From assembly GCA_020634875.1 (NCBI GenBank), contig JACKAX010000034.1, positions 1-34,839 on the forward strand: a stretch of DNA of 34,839 nucleotides, given 5' to 3'. The notes beneath the pieces are model-generated. The model worked only from the letters and a program-made list of their open reading frames with translations, was not told the origin of the DNA and did not search any database. Shown here one piece after another: positions 24,941 through 32,139 of this stretch. The first letter of the stretch is position 1. Every line of letters starts with the position of its first letter. Position numbers and translations under genes: made by a program. The DNA is from Anaerolineales bacterium. GTDB taxonomy: Bacteria > Chloroflexota > Anaerolineae > Anaerolineales > JABWBV01.

Positions 24941-26446
24941 TTATCCACAAAAGGCCTCCCGCAACGCCACTTTTTGCACCTTCCCCATCGCGTTGCGCGG
25001 CAATTCTTGGGTAAACACAACCCGACGTGGGGCTTTGTAGCGGGCGAGTTTCGACTGGCAATATGCCATTAATTCATCCGCGGAGATTTCCACCCCCGCG
25101 CGGGGGACGATGACCGCGACAATATTCTCCCCCCACTCCGGGTCGGGGCAGCCGATGACGGCGTTGGCGGCGACGGCAGGGTGTTCGGCGAGGACGCGTT
25201 CGACTTCGGGCGGGTAGACGTTCAAACCGCCGGTGATGATCAGGTCTTTGGCGCGGCCTTGCAGGGTGAAATATCCGTCCGGGGCGCGGGAACCCAGATC
25301 GCCGGTGCGGAGCCATCCGTCGGGGGTGAAGGCTTCGACGGTCTTTTCAGGTTGCCGCCAGTATTCGGAGAAAACGTGGGGGCCGCGGATTTGCACCATG
25401 CCCACTTCGCCGTCGGGAAGCGGTTCGTCTGTTTCGGGGTGAGCGATGCGGGCTTCCACGCCGGGGAGCGGCAAGCCGACGGAACCCATCCGCCGTTCGC
25501 CGTGCAGGGGGTTGGAGAGGTTCATGCCTGTTTCGGTCATCCCGTAGCGTTCGAGGAGGGTATGGCCGAAGGTGTGTTGGAAGCTGGTGAACACTTCGTC
25601 GGGGAGGCGGTCAGAGCCGGAGGTGATGAGGCGAACCTGGGAGAGGTCGAAGTTTGCGGCGTTGGGGACATCGAGCAGGCGGCGGTGGATGGTGGGGACG
25701 GCCATGAAGATAGTGCAACGGCGTTCCGCGAGGGTTTGGAGGGTGCGACGGGCGTCGAACTGGCGGAAGAGGAGGGTGGACGCGCCCGCGTACAGTGCGC
25801 CGTGTAGGGCAACGAATAAACCGTGGACGTGGAAAAGCGGGAGGACGTGGAGGAGGATGTCGTCCGGTTGCCAGCCCCAGGCGGTGTGGAGGGCTTCGGT
25901 TTGGGCGGTGAGATTGGCGTGGGTGAGGACGGCGCCTTTGGGGCGTCCGGTGGTGCCGCTGGTGTAGATCATGACGGCGGGGGAATTATTTGAAAATTGT
26001 GGGTTGGCAATTGATAATTGATAATTTTCGGAGATAAATCGCGGATTTGCTGAATCAAGCCAGATCGTTTGGCGGAGGGTAGGAATAGTTGCGAGGACTG
26101 GAGTGAGGCGTTTTTGGGTGGCGGCGTCGGCGAAGAGGAGGGAGGCTCCGGAGTCTTGGAGGAAGTAGGCGAGTTCGTCGGGGGGGTAGGCGGGGTTGAG
26201 GGGGAGGGTGATCGCGCCAAGACGCATGGCGGCGAGGTGGAGGAGGATGAAGTCGAGGGTCTTGGGGAGTTGGAGGGCGAGCCGATCCCCCGCGCGGAGG
26301 CCGAGCTGATCGAGCAGGGTGACCGCGCGAGCGATTTCCTGGGCCAGTTCCGCATAGGTTAGGCGTTGGAAGGGCGGATCAAGGAATTCGAGGGCGAGTT
26401 TGTGTGGGGTTTGTTCGGTGTGGATGGCAAGTTTATTTAGCAGCAT
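24941..26446 (-). CDS. AMP-forming acyl-CoA synthetase, malonyl-CoA-synthetase-like
   Basis: This 501-residue ANL-superfamily enzyme activates a carboxylate as acyl-AMP and transfers it to CoA. Motifs are present: [12 protein letters not shown] (P-loop), [45 protein letters not shown] hinge and the catalytic lysine in [14 protein letters not shown]. The stretches [27 protein letters not shown] and [29 protein letters not shown] closely recall malonyl-CoA synthetase (MatB/ACSF3). A 13-residue insert ([13 protein letters not shown]) before the P-loop is encoded by an AT-rich block that looks like inserted repeat DNA. The gene converges on the GT4 gene and has no obvious partner. Confidence 0.85.
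   Translation of the reverse strand: MLLNKLAIHTEQTPHKLALEFLDPPFQRLTYAELAQEIARAVTLLDQLGLRAGDRLALQLPKTLDFILLHLAAMRLGAITLPLNPAYPPDELAYFLQDSGASLLFADAATQKRLTPVLATIPTLRQTIWLDSANPRFISENYQLSIANPQFSNNSPAVMIYTSGTTGRPKGAVLTHANLTAQTEALHTAWGWQPDDILLHVLPLFHVHGLFVALHGALYAGASTLLFRQFDARRTLQTLAERRCTIFMAVPTIHRRLLDVPNAANFDLSQVRLITSGSDRLPDEVFTSFQHTFGHTLLERYGMTETGMNLSNPLHGERRMGSVGLPLPGVEARIAHPETDEPLPDGEVGMVQIRGPHVFSEYWRQPEKTVEAFTPDGWLRTGDLGSRAPDGYFTLQGRAKDLIITGGLNVYPPEVERVLAEHPAVAANAVIGCPDPEWGENIVAVIVPRAGVEISADELMAYCQSKLARYKAPRRVVFTQELPRNAMGKVQKVALREAFCG
25984..26040. repeat. AT-rich insert with tandem AATTGAT units inside the acyl-CoA synthetase gene
   Basis: Within a very GC-rich gene, 25984-26040 is strongly AT-rich and contains AATTGATAATTGATAATT (26009-26026). 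It is in frame and lies just before the P-loop coding region, at a place where related synthetases are short and variable. Confidence 0.6.
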
Positions 26447-26497
26447 ATTAGGTTACAGAAGTGCGTAGCTTTTGGAAGATTCGCGTGTTATTCTCTC

Positions 26498-26525
26498 TTG
26501 ATGAAACGGAAAAAATGCGTAATTT
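26498..26525 (+). promoter_or_regulatory. Possible promoter of the permease leader
   Basis: TTGATG (26498-26503), 16 bases, TAATTT (26520-26525). The match is modest; it would give a leader of about 190 bases that includes the hairpins at 26545-26603. Confidence 0.35.
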
Positions 26526-26544
26526 CCTTGAGTACTGTCCCTAT

Positions 26545-26603
26545 GAAACAGATGAAGGCGATTGTTTCTATTGATAACCGACCACGATGGTCGGTTTTTT
26601 TTT
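26545..26603 (+). terminator. Hairpin plus intrinsic terminator in the leader of the NCS2 permease (possible attenuator)
   Basis: The hairpin GAAACA...TGTTTC (26545-26568) is followed by ACCGACCA-CGA-TGGTCGGT (26577-26595) and a run of nine T. No gene lies upstream on this strand that it could terminate, so it probably controls the permease, which starts about 118 bases later. The sequence does not match the purine-riboswitch or PyrR-binding consensus that I know. Confidence 0.6.
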
Positions 26604-26720
26604 AGGAGGTGCAGATGGAATAATTGACTTAAACTGCTCATAGTATTTTTGATGAGGGTGCTTCCTTGCACTTGCGTTCAAGAGTTTAAAACTACTTTTA
26701 TCATATTTTAGGAGACTCTT

Positions 26721-28091
26721 ATGTTCAAAAATTCTGTCCAGGGTTATTTACCCAATGAGACCCCGCCGCCAGCACAACTGGTTCTGCTGGGCTTTCAGCA
26801 TGTTTTGACGATGTTTCCGGCAACCGTGCTGGTGGCGGCGTTGTGCGGTTTTCATATTGGCACGGTTCTGACGATTACAGGGGTAGGGACGATTGTCGCG
26901 CTCGTGTTGGCAAAATGGCGCATCGGCAAGTTTATTCCGCTTTTTTATGGTTCCAGCTTTAGTTATATTGCCGCGTATCTGGCGATTGTCCAGAAGATGA
27001 CCGGCGCACAACCCGCGTTCGGCGTGGCAGCCCCCGACGAAGTGATCAGCACAATGCAGGCTGGGATTATGGTCACGGGGCTGTTTAACATTTTGGTTGG
27101 GGTGGCAATCCGCTACCTGGGCAAAGATAAGATTGATAAGGTGTTACCCCCGATTGTGACAGGTTCTGTCGCGGCGGTGATCGGGTTTGGGTTGGCAGCG
27201 GCGGCGTTGAATATGGCGGCAGCGAATTGGACCGTGTCGCTGGTTACGCTGTTTGTGACCATCCTTTTTTCCGTTTATTTGCAGAACAAGGGCTTTTGGG
27301 GGATGATCCCGGTTTTGTTAGGGGCAGCAGTCGGGTATACGATTTCGGCGGTGATTGCGCCGGGGTCGGTGAGCTTTGCTTCGGTTGCTAGTGCGCCGTG
27401 GTTTGTCGTGCCGCATTTCACGCTGCCCAACTTCACAAGCGATCTGGCGTTGACTTCTATCGTCAGCATTGCCATCATGGCAATTGCCACCGTCCCAGAA
27501 TCCACGGCACACCTGTACCAAATGAGCCTGTACGTGGACCGTTTTGCGGACGAACTGAACCGCGAAAAATATCACCTTGACCGTTACATCGGTTTCAACC
27601 TGATTCTCGATGGGTTGGATGATTTCCTCAAAGGCTTGCTAGGCGGTACCGCCGGGACGAACTATGGCGAAAACAACTCCCTCATGGCGATTACCCGCAA
27701 CTATTCCGGGCCTGTGCTGATCGCCGCCGGGGTGATTGCGATCATTTTGGGGTTCGTCGGCAAATTGACCGGGCTGGTGCAAACCGTCCCCCTCGCGGTG
27801 AGTGGTGGCCTGGCAATTTACTTGTTCGGCGTGGTCGGGATGCAAGGGATCGCGCTCATTCAGGAACACAAGGTCAGCATGTTCGACCCCCGCAACCTGG
27901 CGGTCGGGGCCACGATCATGGTGGTGGGCATCGGTGGAAATATTGGCTTTGAAGGTGGGTTTTTGCCCATCCCGTTTTTGCAGAGCATTTTTCCGAGCGG
28001 CTTACCGGCCATTGCAACCGCGGCGGTGCTTGGGATCATTGTCAACGCAGTATTTTTGATCTTCAAACCCGATAGCGAAACGAGTGCCTAG
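26721..28091 (+). CDS. NCS2-family uracil/xanthine permease
   Basis: This 456-residue transporter of the nucleobase-cation symporter 2 family has about 14 transmembrane segments. Family marks are QHVLTMFPATVLVAAL in the first helix, the unwound GTNYGENNSLMAITRNYS segment that forms the substrate site (UraA-like) and the late VVGIGGNIGF motif. It also has the IMAIATVPESTAHLYQM segment whose glutamate contacts the base in UraA. Uracil is the best guess; xanthine or urate are possible. An AGGAG site precedes ATG 26721, and a strong terminator follows. The possible attenuator upstream suggests control by a nucleobase or nucleotide signal. Confidence 0.92.
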   Translation: MFKNSVQGYLPNETPPPAQLVLLGFQHVLTMFPATVLVAALCGFHIGTVLTITGVGTIVALVLAKWRIGKFIPLFYGSSFSYIAAYLAIVQKMTGAQPAFGVAAPDEVISTMQAGIMVTGLFNILVGVAIRYLGKDKIDKVLPPIVTGSVAAVIGFGLAAAALNMAAANWTVSLVTLFVTILFSVYLQNKGFWGMIPVLLGAAVGYTISAVIAPGSVSFASVASAPWFVVPHFTLPNFTSDLALTSIVSIAIMAIATVPESTAHLYQMSLYVDRFADELNREKYHLDRYIGFNLILDGLDDFLKGLLGGTAGTNYGENNSLMAITRNYSGPVLIAAGVIAIILGFVGKLTGLVQTVPLAVSGGLAIYLFGVVGMQGIALIQEHKVSMFDPRNLAVGATIMVVGIGGNIGFEGGFLPIPFLQSIFPSGLPAIATAAVLGIIVNAVFLIFKPDSETSA

Positions 28092-28148
28092 AGGGATGCC
28101 TCTCTGCGCTCGGAATGACAGGGGAGGCCTTTGGATTGGCGCATTCAC

Positions 28149-28190
28149 TAAAAAAACACCCGGAGACGGTCGTCTCCGGGTGTTTTTTTA
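28149..28190. terminator. Intrinsic terminator of the NCS2 permease
   Basis: Twenty-base arms (28149-28168 and 28171-28190) with core CACCCGGAGACG and a 2-base loop end in a T-run. The symmetry makes it usable in both directions, so it could also stop minus-strand transcription from the proteinase gene side. Confidence 0.93.
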
Positions 28191-28224
28191 TGATTAGTGG
28201 GTTGTCCCGCCTACGAGGGGCTAG

Positions 28225-28480
28225 ATGACAAAGGCGCGAGGGTCGGGACGTATGGCGCGAGGGTCGGGACGTATGGCGCGAGGGTCGGGACGTATGGCGC
28301 GGGGGTCGGGATGTGTGGCGCGGGGGTCGGGATGTGTGGCGCGGGGGTTAGGACGTGTGGCGCGAAGGTCGGGATGTGTGGCGCGGGGGTTGGGACGTAT
28401 GGCGCGGGGGTTGGGATGTGTGGCGCGGGGGTTAGGACGTATGGCGCGACACTCATTCTAAATGGCGCGAGGCTCATTCG
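28225..28480. repeat. 21-bp minisatellite, about ten units plus two decayed ones
   Basis: The unit is GGCGCGAGGGTCGGGACGTAT with drift at fixed positions (A/G in GAGGG, C/T, T-C-G-G/T-T-A-G, ACGTAT/ATGTGT). The first units are nearly identical; the last two keep only GGCGCGA and turn into unique sequence. The unit length is a multiple of three, so all frames stay open; one + frame (28197-28568) reads heptads of the type G-A-R-V-G-T-Y. I treat it as a repeat and not a gene, because no ribosome site precedes it and the frame runs into the antisense end of the proteinase gene. Confidence 0.95.
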
Positions 28481-28513
28481 GAAAATTCGGATGATGCGGG
28501 GCAGGTTTTTCAC

Positions 28514-29524
28514 TCAGGCAATATGCAGAACAGATTTGTGCTTTTTGCCGTTCACCTGTTCGATTTGATGCCAACCGCTGTTGTCGTTGAGCGTGATCCA
28601 GCGGCGTTCTTCCGTGCGATAGAACCAGTCTTTGTCTTCCTGGAAGTAGATTTGCATGTCTTTGGTTTCCCATATATTTAGGATTTCATTGCTGTGGGCA
28701 CGAATTTCGTTGAAGTCGGTGGTGGCCCGCTGGCCCATTTCGCTGTACTGCTCATTGAGTTCGAGAAGCAGGGCATTGATTTCGGCGGGGAGGTGGGCGA
28801 CTTTCAGACCCAGGCGGCGGGCTTCTTCATACAGGATGGGGTAGTTGTGGGAGGGGTAATTGGCGTTGAGGGCGTTGGCGATGCGGTCGCGAGCGGTTTC
28901 GTCGTCCATGTGGTGGGCGAGGAGTTCTTTGCAAAGCATGATTGACAGCGATCCCGCGCGGTCTACGGCCCCGATCACGAGGGGATGCACGTAGGAGTAA
29001 AGTTCTTTGTACGGATTTTCTTCGGGGTCGGTGGATTTTTCCCGCCAGAGCCGGAGGACGCGATTCAGTTCGTCGAGGCTGACACTGACCCGGTCGTTGT
29101 CCCGATCCAGGGGGGAGAGGCTGTGCGTGAGCGAGGTGTCCACCGCGGTCAGGTACGCCATCGGCCCCATCATGATCTGGTTGGCGCCAAGGGCAATCAT
29201 CGTTGCAGCGGAGGCACATTCCAGGGGAACGAGAACGTTCAGGTTCGTGCAGTACTGGCGCAACAGACTAACGAGGCGGAGCGCGGCCTGCCCATGTCCG
29301 CCACCGGATTTGATGAACATGTAGATAGTGTCCTGTTTACCAAGTTTTTCGACGACTTCGTATAAGGCCACCACATCATTGTGGCAGACGGAACCTTTGG
29401 GGTTGTTCCAGTAAGCGAGAAATGTCCCATCCAGGTAATCGGAGATTTTGGCAACGAGGCCCTGGGTTTTATTGAAGAGAACGGGGGGTTGTTTGACTTT
29501 GATAGGGGGTTCGGGGGAGTCCAT
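28514..29524 (-). CDS. SDH-family Clp-fold serine proteinase
   Basis: This 336-residue protein belongs to the serine dehydrogenase proteinase (SDH) group of the ClpP/crotonase/SppA fold. The crotonase-like core is visible in TIYMFIKSGGGHGQAALRLVSLLRQY and in LVPLECASAATMIALGANQIMMG, where the serine of C-A-S-A-A-T is the expected nucleophile, followed by PMAYLTAVD. An N-terminal signal or membrane segment is absent, so it should be cytoplasmic. SDH proteinases are little studied; some are found with membrane-associated or stress functions. It is the last gene of a minus-strand run that includes secreted proteins, but spacing (57 bases) does not prove co-transcription. The minisatellite lies immediately after its 3' end. 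Confidence 0.83.
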   Translation of the reverse strand: MDSPEPPIKVKQPPVLFNKTQGLVAKISDYLDGTFLAYWNNPKGSVCHNDVVALYEVVEKLGKQDTIYMFIKSGGGHGQAALRLVSLLRQYCTNLNVLVPLECASAATMIALGANQIMMGPMAYLTAVDTSLTHSLSPLDRDNDRVSVSLDELNRVLRLWREKSTDPEENPYKELYSYVHPLVIGAVDRAGSLSIMLCKELLAHHMDDETARDRIANALNANYPSHNYPILYEEARRLGLKVAHLPAEINALLLELNEQYSEMGQRATTDFNEIRAHSNEILNIWETKDMQIYFQEDKDWFYRTEERRWITLNDNSGWHQIEQVNGKKHKSVLHIA

Positions 29525-29581
29525 TTTTTTGATTGAGTGATTGGGTGATTGGTTGATCGGTTAGTTGGTTGGGTGGGTATT
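29525..29581. repeat. Short degenerate GATTGGTT-type repeats
   Basis: The 57-base spacer is made of drifting units of the type GATTGGTT/GAGTGATTGGGT/GGTTAGTTGG. It may be slipped-strand low-complexity DNA; no promoter or terminator was recognised in it. Confidence 0.55.
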
Positions 29582-30457
29582 TTACCCGTCTATGGTGAGG
29601 GCTATGTTGCCCAAAACACCCCAAGAGGTGAGGAATTTTTGGAGGGCAACACTGTAGATTTGGCCGTTGTCTTCGACGGTGATGTAGTCTGGGCCATAGC
29701 CAATGACGATAAAGGTGTGCTCAAACCGAGCGACGATGGAGGTTTCGCCGTCCGCGGAGGTGTAGGGGATGGGATCACTATAATCCATGTTACGGATTGC
29801 CCATACCATCACCGGACGGCCCGCGGCGATTTCGATTTGCAATTCTTCAAAAGGCATCCCAAACCGGGCTGTGGCTGGCAGCCCCCACGCGCGGGCCAAA
29901 TCTGCCACCGGCCCCGCGTAGACGCCGTACCCATTCGGGGGCAAGCCGCCAAGCGCGTCGGTGACGTTGCCTACAAAGCCTTTGTTAGGGTTATCGGAAG
30001 TGGGGAGCGTCCACAAAAAATCCAATTCGTTGAACTCGATGCCAAAATAGTGCGCCAAGTCGGTAATAGAGCGGGATTCGCAACTGAGATTGTAGTGTTG
30101 GGGAAAGCCGTAGAAGTTTCCGAGATAGGAAGATGTGGGATAAAGCGGGGTAGCAGTAGGAGGTGGGGTATCGGTGGGTGTGGTTGTAGCGGTAGCAGTA
30201 GGGGTTTGGGTTGGGGTAGGTGTAACTGTGTTGGTCGGAGTAGGGGTTATGGTAGGGGTGAAGGTCTGCGGTTGGAAGGGGGTAGGGGTGTTGGTAATGG
30301 AACGGTAAATGGTGAGTAGGGAAGAATCAGAGATTATTGTGGGAACTTGTAGAATAGACGAAAGGATAGGAGGGGAAAAATAATAACTCGCACCCGCCGC
30401 AAACACCAGCAGTAGGATCGAAAAAGCAAGGAGCAAAACCCATTTCACGAAACGCAT
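29582..30457 (-). CDS. Secreted C39-like cysteine peptidase with Thr-Pro linker
   Basis: This 291-residue protein has an N-terminal hydrophobic signal or anchor (residues 5-27), a Thr/Pro-rich linker (about 56-110) and a C-terminal domain resembling the peptidase C39-like (papain-fold) family. A plausible catalytic set is C126 in NLSCESRS, H247 in FEHTFIVIGYG and D263/N264 in TVEDNG. Surface location is inferred from the anchor and linker. The ATG at 30457 is preceded on the minus strand by TATAAT only about 12 bases away, so a nearly leaderless transcript is possible. Substrates are unknown; most such proteins in this type of genome are uncharacterised. Confidence 0.8.
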   Translation of the reverse strand: MRFVKWVLLLAFSILLLVFAAGASYYFSPPILSSILQVPTIISDSSLLTIYRSITNTPTPFQPQTFTPTITPTPTNTVTPTPTQTPTATATTTPTDTPPPTATPLYPTSSYLGNFYGFPQHYNLSCESRSITDLAHYFGIEFNELDFLWTLPTSDNPNKGFVGNVTDALGGLPPNGYGVYAGPVADLARAWGLPATARFGMPFEELQIEIAAGRPVMVWAIRNMDYSDPIPYTSADGETSIVARFEHTFIVIGYGPDYITVEDNGQIYSVALQKFLTSWGVLGNIALTIDG

Positions 30458-30512
30458 GGGGTTTTATTATAGTGAGGGGGGTGGTTTGCAGCTACTTGAA
30501 AAACTTGCAGAT

Positions 30513-31022
30513 TTATGGCACGACAATTTCAATAAAAATTGGGTCGCCAAACGCCTGGCCTGAGGGATCATACGCCTGCCATGCGCTCCGGTAGATACCG
30601 GATTCGGCTGGGGCCGTGTAAAGGATGCGGAGGGTCGTTTCGGTATCGGCTCGAGCCGGATAAAGGGCTTGTTCGGGTTTCGCACCCATGTCCGGGCCGG
30701 TAATTAGGCGGAGGGTGTAGCCAGATTCCCAATTACAGGTACCGTCATTTTTCACCTGCCAGCGTTTGTCCAGGATTTCACCAGGGGTAACGTTAGTGCC
30801 GTCTGGAAGGGTCAGGTCTTCGAGATAGGTGAGGCTATTCGTACAGGAGGGAGTAGGGGTTACGGACAGGGGCGTGGGGAGAGGCGTTTCAAGCGGGAGG
30901 GGTGTAGTCGCCAGAGTTGGGGGGATATACACCGCCGGAGTGGTGAAGGGATTCAGGGAATTACAGCCCGCAAAAAATAAGACAATCGGTAACAGGCTCA
31001 GAAAAGTTTTTGGTTTCAACAT
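30513..31022 (-). CDS. Lipoprotein with NBR1-type Ig-like domain
   Basis: This 169-residue lipoprotein has a signal peptide ending in F-A-G-C (lipid cysteine C20), a Thr/Pro-rich linker (about 30-60) and a C-terminal beta-sandwich of the NBR1 Ig-like type. The marker is the conserved W-x-V-K-N-D-G-T-C-N-W (residues 88-98) with Y-x-L-x-x-x-x-G after it and TLRILYTAPAESGIYRSAWQAYD. Such domains occur in surface proteins of Chloroflexota. Its role is unknown; it may bind cell-surface polymer or protein. A perfect 16-bp palindrome (31032-31047) lies just upstream of the start. Confidence 0.85.
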   Translation of the reverse strand: MLKPKTFLSLLPIVLFFAGCNSLNPFTTPAVYIPPTLATTPLPLETPLPTPLSVTPTPSCTNSLTYLEDLTLPDGTNVTPGEILDKRWQVKNDGTCNWESGYTLRLITGPDMGAKPEQALYPARADTETTLRILYTAPAESGIYRSAWQAYDPSGQAFGDPIFIEIVVP

Positions 31023-31031
31023 CAGAGGTAT

Positions 31032-31047
31032 TTTAACCCAGGTTAAA
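31032..31047. promoter_or_regulatory. Palindrome TTTAACCCAGGTTAAA upstream of the NBR1-domain lipoprotein
   Basis: TTTAACC-CA-GGTTAAA is an exact inverted repeat centred about 17 bases before the start of the lipoprotein at 31022. It could be an operator overlapping the promoter, but no regulator or second copy was seen. Confidence 0.4.
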
Positions 31048-31048
31048 T

Positions 31049-31084
31049 AAAAGGCTCCTCAGCAATGAAGCTGGGGAGCCTTTT
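31049..31084. terminator. Bidirectional intrinsic terminator
   Basis: The stem AAAAGGCTCCTCAGC (from 31049) pairs with GCTGGGGAGCCTTTT (to 31084) with one internal mismatch around a short loop. T-runs occur on both sides, so it may stop transcription from the lipoprotein gene at 31360 in the minus direction. Confidence 0.8.
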
Positions 31085-31359
31085 GTTTTAGATGACACCC
31101 CACCATGCCGTGTGCAACAGAGTTTTGAACCTGCTTTCGCAGGTTGGGCTCCGCCTCAGAAGATCAGCCTTGACTTGCGCCTACCGCATCACGTCTGGAA
31201 GTTAGAACCCATGAAGAAGAGTGTTGGCCCAAAACCGTTGGAGTTGCATCACGCACACAGCAGGGTTTGTCGCTTTTTTTATACCATAAATTTGGTTCGG
31301 CGGGTAGATTATTTGACGTGAAGTGAAAGATGAGAAACCCAGAACTTAAGTAGCATTCA
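31085..31359. other. Non-coding spacer with a small hairpin
   Basis: No convincing gene lies here. A hairpin AACCTGC-TTTC-GCAGGTT (31128-31145) is present, in a context (GAACCTGCTTTCGCAGGTTG) typical of dispersed intergenic repeats. The open frame at 31112-31321 has no ribosome site and reads through this hairpin. Confidence 0.6.
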
Positions 31360-32037
31360 TCAATAACCAGCCGCCAACAACTTCGCAATTTGGTGGTTTG
31401 CGTACAAAGACAAAAAGAGGAGATTTTCTTCCGGGCTCAGGTCTGGCATATCCAACCCAATGAGAATGACGATGGAACCGTGGCGCGTCATTAATCCAGG
31501 AATCGTTCTATTCTTGTCTGTCGCGGCCCGAAAGACAAAAGTTTCTTCCGGGAGAAGCGCGAGATCAGGCTTTTCAAGTTCAGTTGCCGTTCCAGATAAA
31601 AAGTCTGCTTTTAAAGAGGCTAATAAGGTTGTCGCCTCATCCCTACTCCCCGCTTGAAACATCGTGATATCCAACATGGAATATCCGTTTGTTCCCCCTT
31701 CCCAGGTGAAAGATACACAATCTATTGCACAGTATTCCGGGGATACATTTTCCGTATCGTCCAGATACGCGTCAGACCACCGGTTTGCAAGTTCATTGAC
31801 TTCTACGGATGACAATATCGCGTCGTGCAAGGTTGGGGGGATGGGCGACGGAGTAGGCGTGTACGAGGCTTTAACCGCTGTTTCGGTGGATTTAGCTGCA
31901 ATTGCGGTTCCAATTTGATTTGCTGTATCTGTCGCAGCGTAATTCGGGGTAGAGGTTGCCTGAGAATTAGTTCGAGTTGTAGAACAAGCCGAAAGAAATA
32001 GAAAGGCTATAAAAAGAAGAAAAATCCGCATTTTCAT
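31360..32037 (-). CDS. Lipoprotein of unknown function
   Basis: This 225-residue protein starts at ATG 32035-32037 (MKMRIFLLF), eight bases after AGGAGG; a GTG two codons earlier is too close to that site. A hydrophobic signal ends in L-S-A-C (lipid cysteine at residue 18), then a Thr/Ser/Ala-rich linker with TPTPSPIPP, and a mixed alpha/beta domain of about 150 residues containing two cysteines (YCAIDC) and YSMLDITMFQAGSRDEATTLL. I do not recognise the domain. The linker style matches the two neighbouring exported proteins. Confidence 0.78.
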   Translation of the reverse strand: MKMRIFLLFIAFLFLSACSTTRTNSQATSTPNYAATDTANQIGTAIAAKSTETAVKASYTPTPSPIPPTLHDAILSSVEVNELANRWSDAYLDDTENVSPEYCAIDCVSFTWEGGTNGYSMLDITMFQAGSRDEATTLLASLKADFLSGTATELEKPDLALLPEETFVFRAATDKNRTIPGLMTRHGSIVILIGLDMPDLSPEENLLFLSLYANHQIAKLLAAGY

Positions 32038-32069
32038 CTGCACTTCCTCCTACTATCAAGAAAAGAAAT

Positions 32070-32111
32070 TAAAAGAGGGAACAAAATATGTTGTGCATAC
32101 TTCGTTCCCTC
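32070..32111 (-). terminator. Intrinsic terminator of aspS
   Basis: On the minus strand GAGGGAAC (complement at 32104-32111) pairs with GTTCCCTC (complement at 32075-32082) across a 21-base loop, followed by TTTTAATTT. It lies about 29 bases beyond the aspS stop. Confidence 0.75.
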
Positions 32112-32139
32112 CATTTTACTCGTTTTTACCCTTTTCTCT

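Noticed and set aside
26453..26671. 72-residue minus-strand frame upstream of the permease
   Set aside because: It reads through the terminator hairpin and has no ribosome site or motif.
28225..28480. CRISPR array
   Set aside because: Repeats are directly adjacent with no spacers of unique sequence.
28197..28568. 123-residue heptad-repeat protein G-A-R-V-G-T-Y
   Set aside because: It is the translation of a minisatellite whose unit is a multiple of three; GTG start lies right after a terminator without a ribosome site, and the end overlaps the proteinase gene in antisense.
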